Positions 44,058-51,784 of a stretch of DNA of 64,000 nt are shown one piece after another (position 1 is the first letter of the stretch; each line of letters starts with the position of its first letter). Location: contig NZ_CP048829.1 of the NCBI RefSeq assembly GCF_019355395.1, forward strand, positions 496,001 to 560,000. The letters are read 5' to 3'. The notes under the pieces were generated by a model. That model had not been told where the DNA came from. It saw nothing but the letters and a program-made list of their open reading frames with translations, and ran no database searches. The position numbers and the translations under genes were made by a program. Origin of the DNA: Chordicoccus furentiruminis (GTDB taxonomy: Bacteria; Bacillota; Clostridia; Lachnospirales; Lachnospiraceae).

Positions 44058-44578
44058 TGAAGATACCCGAGAAATCTACCATGATTAGTTGCCGCAGAGA
44101 TAGATACATGAAAATAGTTTGCCACTTGAGCCATATTCACAAAATTTCCACTAGAATACTCCTCTATTTTTTCTTTAAATTCTTTTTGTGGCATTAGTAA
44201 TGCTGCAGCAAACTCATTAGCTTGATACTCCTGCTCATTAGCACCAAAACGAGTAAATTGATGACTATTGCTCTGTTGATCCCATGTACCTTTACTGATC
44301 AAATATCCCATATGTAGGAACAAATGCCCCAACTCATGTGCAATTGTAAAGTTTCTTCTTTCGTCGCCCTGATAAGGAGATATTGCTATTTCAAAGGAAT
44401 TATCCCCTACTTTTTTGATTGTCCCATCATAGAGCTGATCAAGACCGGGTTGTTCAACAATACTGCCGCCTAATTTATTTACTAAACTATCAATATTGTC
44501 GATTGGGATGGCTACGTCAAATGTAGAACGAACTGCATCAGCTACTTTATTGATATATGCTCTTGTAGCATCATTCAC
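44054..44578 (-). CDS. ImmA/IrrE-type zinc metallopeptidase
   Basis: A ~174-aa protein with the zinc site FTIAHELGHLFLHMG (HExxH) and the distal acidic motif EQEYQANEFAAALLMP, as in ImmA/IrrE (DUF955). The GTG at 44578 or 44587 may start it; neither has an ideal ribosome site. Such peptidases usually cleave an XRE repressor after a signal, but no XRE gene is adjacent. It is first in the operon with the cyclase-Nudix and TM genes and overlaps the cyclase start by ATGA. It may control the system by proteolysis; that is inference. Confidence 0.82.
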   Translation of the reverse strand: MNDATRAYINKVADAVRSTFDVAIPIDNIDSLVNKLGGSIVEQPGLDQLYDGTIKKVGDNSFEIAISPYQGDERRNFTIAHELGHLFLHMGYLISKGTWDQQSNSHQFTRFGANEQEYQANEFAAALLMPQKEFKEKIEEYSSGNFVNMAQVANYFHVSISAATNHGRFLGYLQ

Positions 44579-44639
44579 ACATCTCACCGCCTTTCCGATT
44601 ACATTGTTAGGTCAACCTTTCCAATACCTAATCATTGAT

Positions 44640-44678
44640 ATTATAACAAAACAACGAACGTGAATCTATATTATTCAC
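44640..44678 (-). promoter_or_regulatory. Promoter/operator of the cyclase-Nudix operon
   Basis: A perfect -10 TATAAT on the minus strand (44645..44640) has a weak -35. An inverted repeat GTGAAT/ATTCAC (44660..44665, 44673..44678) covers the -35 position. This would suit a repressor-controlled promoter. The leader to the first start is about 60 bases. Confidence 0.45.
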
Positions 44679-44774
44679 AAATTATCCCATTATTGATTTG
44701 TGTTGATTATACAAAGTACCCAATGCTGAAAGCAAAGACAATCTCATGTTCTTTTAATGTGATTTTCCTGAAAA

Positions 44775-45017
44775 TTAACTCTCGATATCTTCATCGCCGT
44801 CCGAAGCGCCAGCCTGTCGGATCAGTTCGATGATCTCGTCGATGCTTTTATCACTTTCTTCGACGGCTTTCAAAAGCTCCTTCTTTTTCTGTTCGTTCCG
44901 CTTCTGCATCAGCTGCTCCAGCTTGTTTAACTCAGCCTCGTAGTGCTCCTTGGCTTTGCTGACAACCTGCTCTTGTTCCTCAATCCGTTCATCAAGAGAA
45001 CGCCTTGTTCTTGCCAT
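44775..45017 (-). CDS. Small coiled-coil accessory protein of the transposase
   Basis: An 80-aa protein starting MARTRRSLDERIEEQEQVVS, with a long heptad helix and acidic tail. Its ATG overlaps the transposase stop (GTGATGG), so the two are coupled. It is probably an accessory gene of this IS type; function unknown. Confidence 0.6.
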   Translation of the reverse strand: MARTRRSLDERIEEQEQVVSKAKEHYEAELNKLEQLMQKRNEQKKKELLKAVEESDKSIDEIIELIRQAGASDGDEDIES

Positions 45018-46306
45018 CACACTGCCTCCTTCATCTCATCAGACAGTTTATCGCTGATCTCATTGTCCCACTTTTTAATGTTGACTTCATTGATCCCGAA
45101 TGCTTTCAGGATCTCTTTCTGGGTCGCGGTAACCGCATAGTTCAGCCAGTATCTGTGATCCGGCTGCTGGATGATCAAGATCTTCTCCAGCTCCCGGATT
45201 GCAGCAGGAACAGTCATGTAGTTTTTCTTTTTATTGCTTTGTTTTTCCTGCTCAATTAGTTGATGATAAATGCGGTTTCTTACGATCAATGCCACAAACT
45301 CAACAAATATCCGTGCATTCTCTGTATCATTCATATGTGCCCGCATTGTCCTGTTGCCGAGGAAGCATTTGTCCGCACGGAACAGCTTTTCCGAAACATC
45401 CCGGCTCTTGTAGAACTCCAGCGTCTTCGAGGCAGTCATCTCAGCCGATGTGATGATAACGAAGTATCCGCAAAAACTGATCTCCCTGTTAATAACATCA
45501 GTCCTCTCCTGGGCATACAGAAACTTCTCGTCCTTCTGGCCTTCGTGCCAGTAGATCAAATCAAAGTAGTGCTCCAGGGTTCGTTCAAAATGAACGGACT
45601 GGTTCTGATGCTTCTTAAAGTACTTTGCGAGCCTGGCAATCTTTGCTGTCAGTTCACCCTTCTCAGAAGCCTTCCTGCTGTCACTGTAATAGATGTGGAA
45701 GTATCTGTCATTCTCATCTGACGGAAACAGCTTCTGGTGGACTGTCGTGCCATAGACGTTATAGCCCCGGATGTTCTTTGAATAATCATCCTCGAACCTG
45801 CCCTTGTTCGCGGTCACGATCTCATGGGCCAGAGACTTCATTCCCTTCATCATAATGATGAAATCGAAACTGTTCTTATCCATGTATCGGATGTTCTCTC
45901 TGCTGAAGTATCCCCTGTCGAGGATGAACCCGATCTCGTGGTAGCCATAGCCTTTGGCTTTCTCAAGCATGATCTGCAGCTGCGACACATCTGTAATACT
46001 GCCCGGATACTCTTCATAAAAGAGCGGAACACTGTTGGTGTTATTATACGCAACGGAATAATTAAACACCGGCTTTCCGTTATCCTGCTTCGGATGCCCG
46101 AATTCTACGCATTCCAGATCGCCTGCCTGGCAGTTCTTGTTCGTGGAGTCATAGGAAAAATAAATTTTCTCACGGTGATCCTGTTTCTCATTCCATGTGT
46201 TCTGGAACATGATGATCTGATCAGGCGTTTCGAGGCGTCCGTTATGTTCCGCATAGCGTCTGCTCCGAAACGCATCGGAGTCCGCTGGGCTTCGCAGAAT
46301 GCACAT
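45017..46306 (-). pseudogene. IS1634-type transposase, N-terminus missing
   Basis: Has catalytic residues in FSYDSTNKNC (D), GFILDRGYFSREN (D) and the YREK box YKSRDVSEKLFRADK (E), then a normal C-terminus. The first ~130 residues (DNA-binding part) are absent: the frame begins near 46306, four bases after the reverse transcriptase stop. The scrap at 33743 shows what such an N-terminus looks like, but the two need not be the same element. Confidence 0.8.
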
Positions 46307-46309
46307 ATT

Positions 46310-47620
46310 TCAATTCTGCGGTTTTTTCAATGCACGTCTGATTTTTGCCATATGATTTTTTACCGGTTTTTGTATTTCTTCAGTATCCCCGAAAACATGC
46401 TCTGCTCTGTGAACATACGTAAAGAAATTTCCTTTATCTTTCCCGTTGGGCTTTGCTCCTCTTTCAGAGTACTTTTTATAAAGATACTTCTTTCCCTTCT
46501 GATCTGGATTTTCTGCTATGGCATGCGCCTTACGGTACATTCGATAATAGTACTTGCTTACCGTCTTGGACCTCAAAGTAGTTGTGACACCGTTGAATGT
46601 GAAGCCAAGGAAATTGATGACGTTCTTTGAACCATCCGCATTCTCGAGGATAGTTCCACCAATATTTTCTATGTAAGGAAGATCTGTTTTGTAAATCTGT
46701 GTTTTTTGCGGTTCCAATGTCAACCCTGGTGTCTTCTCAATTATATGGTTGATAGAGAAAATCGCTGTTCTCGCAGCTGCTTCATCCAGTGGAATAACTA
46801 CTATAAAATCATCGCTGTATCTCATGTAAAGTCCTGCACATTGTTCTACTATATCTTTGATTTTCCGGTCCACATCCATCATATAGACATTCGCAAGTAA
46901 TGCACTGATCGGTGAGCCCTGGGGAATGCCGAAAGAATCCTTGTGTTTTTTTATATGTGATCGGTATTTCTTGTACTGCTCCTTAGTCAGAACAGTGTAT
47001 TGAGAATTCAGCTTTTTTCTTCCTACCCTTGTCATTGGCAATCCATTCAATTCCAAAAGGTCATCCAGTTCCCAGGTGCTGTATCTGGTTATGTTTTTGA
47101 AGATTCTATAATGATCCGGTGGAAGCTGATCCACACCAAGCAGGTTACACCATTGCTGCTTCAGATACTGGTGATCCAGGTTATCGAAGAATCCGGTGAA
47201 ATCACCTATCATCACATACGCATTGGGACTGGCTTTGATATAATCAAAGGCATGCTTGGCAAGATGAATGTTATTCTTTCCCAGATCCGATCTGTATGCA
47301 ACGGGGACATCTTCTATTCCAAGGTTTCTGATCCGCGTATTGTATCGCTCATTCATCAAATGGCAGTAATACTGCAGAATGCACCGATCCAAATGTGCCG
47401 CATAACAGATGTCCCGCTCCTTTTGTTTTCTTCCCTTACTGCTATATTTCGAACAGTCTTTCTTATAATGGATAAGCGGATAAAAGCCATGGTGTGAAAC
47501 CCACTCCGCATCAGTTACCAGGTTTGCGGCCTTCTTTATATCTGTTCTGGTGTCAAAATGTGCGTAATATTTCCTGCTTTTATCAACTGTTTCCTGACGT
47601 AAAACCCATTCGTCGATTAT
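46310..47620 (-). CDS. DRT/UG-type (antiviral) reverse transcriptase
   Basis: A ~436-aa reverse transcriptase without maturase or endonuclease domain. Motifs: YAHFDTRTDI and the N-terminal block HGFYPLIHYKKD; motif A IGDFTGFFDNLDH; GIPQGSPISALLANVYM; motif C YMRYSDDFIVVI; FLGFTFNG. Length and N-terminal pattern fit the DRT2/UG-like class of phage-defence reverse transcriptases rather than group II introns or retrons. The start is unclear: AGGGAG is followed after five bases by ATA (MIDEWVLRQE), with no ATG in place. A structured leader lies upstream. The DRT2 label is a judgement from pattern only. Confidence 0.68.
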   Translation of the reverse strand: MIDEWVLRQETVDKSRKYYAHFDTRTDIKKAANLVTDAEWVSHHGFYPLIHYKKDCSKYSSKGRKQKERDICYAAHLDRCILQYYCHLMNERYNTRIRNLGIEDVPVAYRSDLGKNNIHLAKHAFDYIKASPNAYVMIGDFTGFFDNLDHQYLKQQWCNLLGVDQLPPDHYRIFKNITRYSTWELDDLLELNGLPMTRVGRKKLNSQYTVLTKEQYKKYRSHIKKHKDSFGIPQGSPISALLANVYMMDVDRKIKDIVEQCAGLYMRYSDDFIVVIPLDEAAARTAIFSINHIIEKTPGLTLEPQKTQIYKTDLPYIENIGGTILENADGSKNVINFLGFTFNGVTTTLRSKTVSKYYYRMYRKAHAIAENPDQKGKKYLYKKYSERGAKPNGKDKGNFFTYVHRAEHVFGDTEEIQKPVKNHMAKIRRALKKPQN

Positions 47621-47949
47621 TCTTTCTCCCTTATATTGCAATACCCATCGGCACGGAGGATAGCATTCCTTAGCCGATGGGTATACAAATAATCGTGGCA
47701 TCAACGGTGAAGACTTCTCTGCCGTATGAGTACCAGCTATCCAGTTATGCAATGCTTAATTCATGTATAATCAAGCAGGAGAACTTTGTCATGTTCCTAT
47801 ACGTCGCTGTCTTCGTGCTGACCGCTCTGGTCTGCGTCTCAGACAGTTTGTTCCAATCTCTCTTGTTGGAGCTGATTGGCGAACTGTTGACAACAATTCT
47901 CATCCCCTACAACATCTTGCAAGGCAAATATATTCTATCACATAATATA
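47621..47949 (-). ncRNA. Candidate template ncRNA leader of the reverse transcriptase
   Basis: About 330 bases upstream of the RT hold no credible gene on the RT strand. An 11-bp perfect hairpin ATACCCATCGG/CCGATGGGTAT (47641..47651, 47674..47684) with a 22-base loop lies just before the RT ribosome site. DRT2-type systems carry a ~280-300-nt ncRNA in this position that is reverse-transcribed by rolling circle. Boundaries are not known. Confidence 0.45.
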
Positions 47950-48459
47950 GTATTTTTCAATAGAAACATATTTCATCGTCAGTTCGCGGGATTTGCAGAA
48001 GATCATGCAATCATCCGCGTACCTGACGAACTTGTGCCCGCGGCGTTCCAGTTCTTTATCCAGCTCGTTTAACATTACATTCCCGAGTAATGGACTCAGT
48101 GGTCCGCCCTGGGGCACTCCCTCTTCTGTTGCGTGGAATCCGCCGTCTTCCATGACTCCGGCATTCAGGTATTTGTGTATCAGCGATATGATGCGCCCGT
48201 CCTTGATAGTCCGCGACAGCACCTCTATGAGCTTGCTGTGGTTCACTGTATCAAAATATGATGCTAAATCCATACTTACTACATACACATAGCCTTCGTC
48301 CGCCAGCCTGAGGCACTTCCTCAGGGCGTCATGGCATCCTCTCCCCGGCCGAAACCCGAAGCTGTTATCCGAGAACTGCTTCTCGTATATTGGCGTGAGT
48401 TCCTGTGCAATCGCCTGCTGGATCACACGATCCACCACCGTCGGTATTCCAAGTTTCAT
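47938..48459 (-). pseudogene. ltrA: Group II intron reverse transcriptase, internal fragment
   Basis: Reads KLGIPTVVDRVIQQAIAQEL, SFGFRPGRGCHDALRKCL, MDLASYFDTVNHSKLIEVL, EGVPQGGPLSPLLGNVMLN and VRYADDCMIFCKSRE: the central RT domain of LtrA-type intron proteins with an intact YADD. The N-terminus, thumb, maturase and endonuclease parts are missing. No intron RNA domains V/VI are recognised nearby. Confidence 0.85.
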
Positions 48460-48471
48460 GCTCTTCTCCTT

Positions 48472-48744
48472 TTAGACTGATGCTGCCGCCGTTGCTGTTC
48501 TCCTGATGATCCTTGTCTTTCCGCTGCTGGGTGCTGTCCAGCCCTTGACCATATCCAGCCCCATCAGATGCTTGTACTTGTTCTTAGTTTCACCCCTGCG
48601 CACACGCTCAAGGTAATCGTTGTAAAAATCAGAATAGCGGGTGGGGAAGTAGCGTTCTTCGGAGATGCCCATCTCCACCACGCTCTTATCCCCATCCCGC
48701 CATTGAATGGTTACTTCATTCTCGCCCAGCTGAATGTCGGTCAT
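48472..48744 (-). pseudogene. Fragment of unknown protein between DegT and intron scraps
   Basis: The frame MTDIQLGENEVTIQWRDGDK, then ERYFPTRYSDFYNDYLERVR, continues upstream in sequence (DYYWLDDT). It is one base out of frame with the reading that ends the aminotransferase scrap, so a frameshift near 48770 separates them. It ends RRTATAAASV just before the intron fragment. Family not recognised. Confidence 0.4.
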
Positions 48745-48766
48745 CGTGTCGTCCAGCCAGTAATAG

Positions 48767-48994
48767 TCAACCGTTTCCTTTCTTCAATATTAGATATACG
48801 CTTGTTTTACGGTTTTTCCCATCTAGAGGAACAGCGCCAAGATATACATCATATTTTGCCTTTTCACGAAGTGCATACTTGCATCCAACCTTAGCCGCTA
48901 TCTCCGCCTCTGCACTGTTTATATTTGCTCCTACAGTGCTCATCCAGTTTGTCTCATAGGCTTCTGTAATATACTTCAGCTCATCTCCATGCAT
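48767..48994 (-). pseudogene. DegT/DnrJ/EryC1 aminotransferase, N-terminal scrap
   Basis: MHGDELKYITEAYETNWMST then GANINSAEAEIAAKVGCKYA is the N-terminus of sugar aminotransferases of this family. After ~45 codons the text changes to KAKYDVYLGAVPLDGKNRKT, unrelated to the family. A nucleotide-sugar gene of this kind would pair with the epimerase at 58460; both may derive from one surface-polysaccharide locus. Confidence 0.6.
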
Positions 48995-49121
48995 GGTTGG
49001 TGAAGAAAGCCTGATAATGTCAAGTTAGGAACAAAACTTTACAATTATTTAATATTTATCTTTTCCACTTCTGTTTTCTTTTCCCCATCTGCAGCATAAA
49101 TCTAGCGCTGATTATGCCATC

Positions 49122-49155
49122 AAAAAAGCACCTCGGATTATCTCCAAGATGCTTT
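49122..49155 (-). terminator. Terminator of the HEPN-like gene
   Basis: On the minus strand AAGCATCTTGG pairs (with wobbles) with CCGAGGTGCTT, followed by TTTTTG, about 70 bases after the stop at 49225. The rest of 48995..49224 holds no gene. Confidence 0.7.
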
Positions 49156-49224
49156 AATCAAATATTCGTGCTTTATTAGCTGTTGCTTATTGGGTCTGTC
49201 CTATCTATATAGAAGTAAACCTCA

Positions 49225-50097
49225 TTAAACAAATGGAATTGCTTTATAGATAAACGAGATAGCCTCCTTTTTGATTCTATCAACTGCAGCTGCATCAAAG
49301 AACTCATTCAATTCAGAATTATATCCTAACTCATCCCAGTCATGTCCCAAAACCCATTCCAGCTCAGTGACACACATACCATCCCTTATACTTTCAATAA
49401 GTATATTTTCTTCGAAAGGATCAAATTCATAAGACCCGTCTTCTAATCTGTGCCCATTGAAATAAGAAAACTCTTTTATCATTGTCTTCTGATTGTCCAT
49501 AGATATGTCAACGAATGGTAATTTGCTTCTCAGCATGCTTGTAAACAGGTTTGTCAGCTGATAGCAAGTCAATAACACCCTTTCTTGTTTATTTTCACTT
49601 TCTGGCATGTGCATTAAATTATTAGGACGATTATAAGAGTATGTTTCTCGATAGTTTTTAACTGATTCAATAAACTCAGCCAAGTCTTTATCAAAAACAC
49701 AATAATCATATTGGGCATAATAACTACAAAAGACATTCTTAAGCTTTGAATGGGTGATTTCCACAATTTTCCTGTCTAATTCTGGATTCAAAAACAATAC
49801 CGACCACATTGCGTGAAATAATGAATAATAACGCAAATAATAATAAGCTGATATACAGCCTGTACCTCTTGTATGCTTAGCTTCTGCCCATAGGAGTGCT
49901 GATGTCATTAACTCACGTCTTGAACGAATAGATCTGGAAATCATCTCCATTTTATTCTCTTCACTAGCATTCTTCAAAAATCTCGAATATCTCGAACTCC
50001 AGATGTCAAACATTTTTTCAGCATTATCCGCATTTAATTCTGCATCGAGGTAGCTAAAATCTCTTGAATATTCTTTATAGTGTTCACTCAGTTTCAT
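49225..50097 (-). CDS. HEPN-like helical protein of unknown function
   Basis: A 290-aa, all-helical soluble protein. Residues 60-115 (RSRRELMTSALLWAEAKHTR ... AYYYLRYYSLFHAMWSVLFL) have the YYSLFHA pattern typical of HEPN domains, though the RNase motif Rx4-6H is not clear. It stands alone with its own terminator. A-T-rich sequence upstream (50098..50320) should hold the promoter; none is clear. May be a toxin or defence protein; not assigned. Confidence 0.5.
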   Translation of the reverse strand: MKLSEHYKEYSRDFSYLDAELNADNAEKMFDIWSSRYSRFLKNASEENKMEMISRSIRSRRELMTSALLWAEAKHTRGTGCISAYYYLRYYSLFHAMWSVLFLNPELDRKIVEITHSKLKNVFCSYYAQYDYCVFDKDLAEFIESVKNYRETYSYNRPNNLMHMPESENKQERVLLTCYQLTNLFTSMLRSKLPFVDISMDNQKTMIKEFSYFNGHRLEDGSYEFDPFEENILIESIRDGMCVTELEWVLGHDWDELGYNSELNEFFDAAAVDRIKKEAISFIYKAIPFV

Positions 50098-50320
50098 AAA
50101 TACACATTACCGCCTTTATAAAAACCGCTATACCTTAAGGTCTATTGAGAACATATCAACTTATTACTCGCAATATAGACATTTGCATTCCAGTTTATAC
50201 TATCACAAATGAACTACGTTTCAAACACTATACCAAGACATAATGCTAGTGAATGAACGATAATTAGATCAGCTAATAGCTGGGAACTTTTTCCCAAAAA
50301 TGGGAGAAAGTCCTCTTCCG

Positions 50321-50722
50321 CTATTCTAATCCCTCCGGATCCACAAACTGCTCCTGCGTTATAACAACTGCCGTATTCAGATCATAATCAATCAATCGGT
50401 TCCTAGGATAGCTCTCCCCGTACACCAGGTAGCTCTTGTCAAATTCCCAGTGGCATGCTTTATAGATCACCGAAAGAAGCGGGCTGCTGGTAATATCGAA
50501 CTGAAACTTATCTGTCTCTCCTTTTTGGGGCACACGGATCCCATCTCTATCGATCTGCTCACATACTTGTATGGCCAGTCTCTTTTCTCTGGAGTTAAAT
50601 AGGAAACGAATATACTCCGGCTCCTGCAGCTCCCGGATTGATGCATAATAGATCAAGAGTCTGCCACGCTGAAAACTGAATGACAGGCCCAGTCGCTTTT
50701 CTGGTCTGGTTTTCTCTTCCAT
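50321..50722 (-). CDS. Element protein of unknown function
   Basis: A 133-aa protein, MEEKTRPEKRLGLSFSFQRG, then LIYYASIRELQEPEYIRFLF, with a strand-rich middle (FQFDITSSPLLSVIYKACHW). It starts one base after the preceding stop. Shares the phrase pattern (R-x-LAIQVCEQIDRDGIRVP) with its 230-aa neighbour (MAIRQCEENDKDSLRW), so the two are probably paralogous. Confidence 0.6.
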   Translation of the reverse strand: MEEKTRPEKRLGLSFSFQRGRLLIYYASIRELQEPEYIRFLFNSREKRLAIQVCEQIDRDGIRVPQKGETDKFQFDITSSPLLSVIYKACHWEFDKSYLVYGESYPRNRLIDYDLNTAVVITQEQFVDPEGLE

Positions 50723-50723
50723 T

Positions 50724-51413
50724 TCAGGTCACTTCCTCCTCATCACTGAATTCTTCTATTGATTGGTAAAGATCCCCATCACGCAAAGTCACGTTCTCAT
50801 GCTGTTTGACAGGTACACCAAATGAACCCTCCCAGTCATCTGGATAGAAGGGTTTCATTGACATCTTTTCTTCTTCCTTCTTTCTTTCGGTCACCTGCTC
50901 CGGTGTCAGGCTTGAATCTGTCTGTCCGGCAGCAACCTCTGCCTTTGTTGTTTTCTTGCGTTCATAAAGGATTTCCTGGACATCCAGTTCAAAGACATAC
51001 AGGACTTTCCCTTCATGTATGATCCTATGGCCAAGGATCTTGTAACGGCATTTATCACTCCAGTCCATCATCTGATAGATCCGGCGCGAGAATTCCTTAC
51101 TTGTGATTTTTCTGGTTTTTCTTTTATCAGCTTTTTCTATGCACCAACGGAGGGAGTCTTTATCATTTTCTTCACATTGGCGGATGGCCATGCGATGATC
51201 CTTCCGATTAATCATGACCTGAATATATACTGCATCCTCCATACCATTAATGCAGGCTGTATTGAAGGTAATGCTGTCTTTGCGGATCGTAACTGCCGGT
51301 TCTCTCATATGCGCGAACATCTCACGCCTTACGATCTGATAGCCGTCATAGCTGAAAGTCTTCTCGATCTCAGCTGTCCGCTCCATCATTTCATTCGCTT
51401 CGATTGTACTCAT
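50724..51413 (-). CDS. Element protein, paralogue of its neighbour
   Basis: A 229-aa protein starting MSTIEANEMMERTAEIEKTF; ATG overlaps the upstream stop (ATGA). Core VYIQVMINRKDHRMAIRQCE and YQMMDWSDKCRYKILGHRII resembles that of the 133-aa protein. The C-terminus is acidic (FYPDDWEGSFGVPVKQHENV), echoing FPEEWDGHFGLP in the third gene. Three co-transcribed genes of shared origin, typical of clostridial conjugative elements; function unknown. Confidence 0.6.
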   Translation of the reverse strand: MSTIEANEMMERTAEIEKTFSYDGYQIVRREMFAHMREPAVTIRKDSITFNTACINGMEDAVYIQVMINRKDHRMAIRQCEENDKDSLRWCIEKADKRKTRKITSKEFSRRIYQMMDWSDKCRYKILGHRIIHEGKVLYVFELDVQEILYERKKTTKAEVAAGQTDSSLTPEQVTERKKEEEKMSMKPFYPDDWEGSFGVPVKQHENVTLRDGDLYQSIEEFSDEEEVT

Positions 51414-51784
51414 ACAGCACACCCCATCTCTTCCAGCATTTTTCTTGCTTCTGACTGGATCTCACCAAGAATATCCTGCCCGAGATCTCCAACTGTTGCA
51501 AAGAGGACAGATGGCCTCAATATCTCCCAATTTCCCTTATATTGGATCCGTTCAAAGTACATGGTTTTCCTCTGACATTCCGGAAGGCCAAAATGACCAT
51601 CCCATTCTTCTGGGAATACGTGTTCAATGGAATAGATTGTTACCATCTCCACATCCTCTGTTGTCATGGACACAGTATCCGTACCTTCATCTTCATCGGG
51701 CGAGTATTTCGTTGCATTGTCCGGTCTATTTGCATGATCCGCATTCTGCAAAGGATCTGAATCATTCGTATTCTTATGGGTCAA
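51410..51784 (-). CDS. Third element protein, 5' end cut by ISL3
   Basis: A 124-aa frame with acidic N-terminus and EHVFPEEWDGHFGLPECQRK. Its first codons (TTG ACC CAT) come from the end of ISL3 copy B, so the native start has been replaced or lost. Otherwise it belongs with the two genes downstream. Confidence 0.5.
   Translation of the reverse strand: MTHKNTNDSDPLQNADHANRPDNATKYSPDEDEGTDTVSMTTEDVEMVTIYSIEHVFPEEWDGHFGLPECQRKTMYFERIQYKGNWEILRPSVLFATVGDLGQDILGEIQSEARKMLEEMGCAV

Noticed and set aside
47938-48459. Intact group II intron
   Set aside because: Only the central RT part is present; no domain V hairpin, maturase or endonuclease region is seen.
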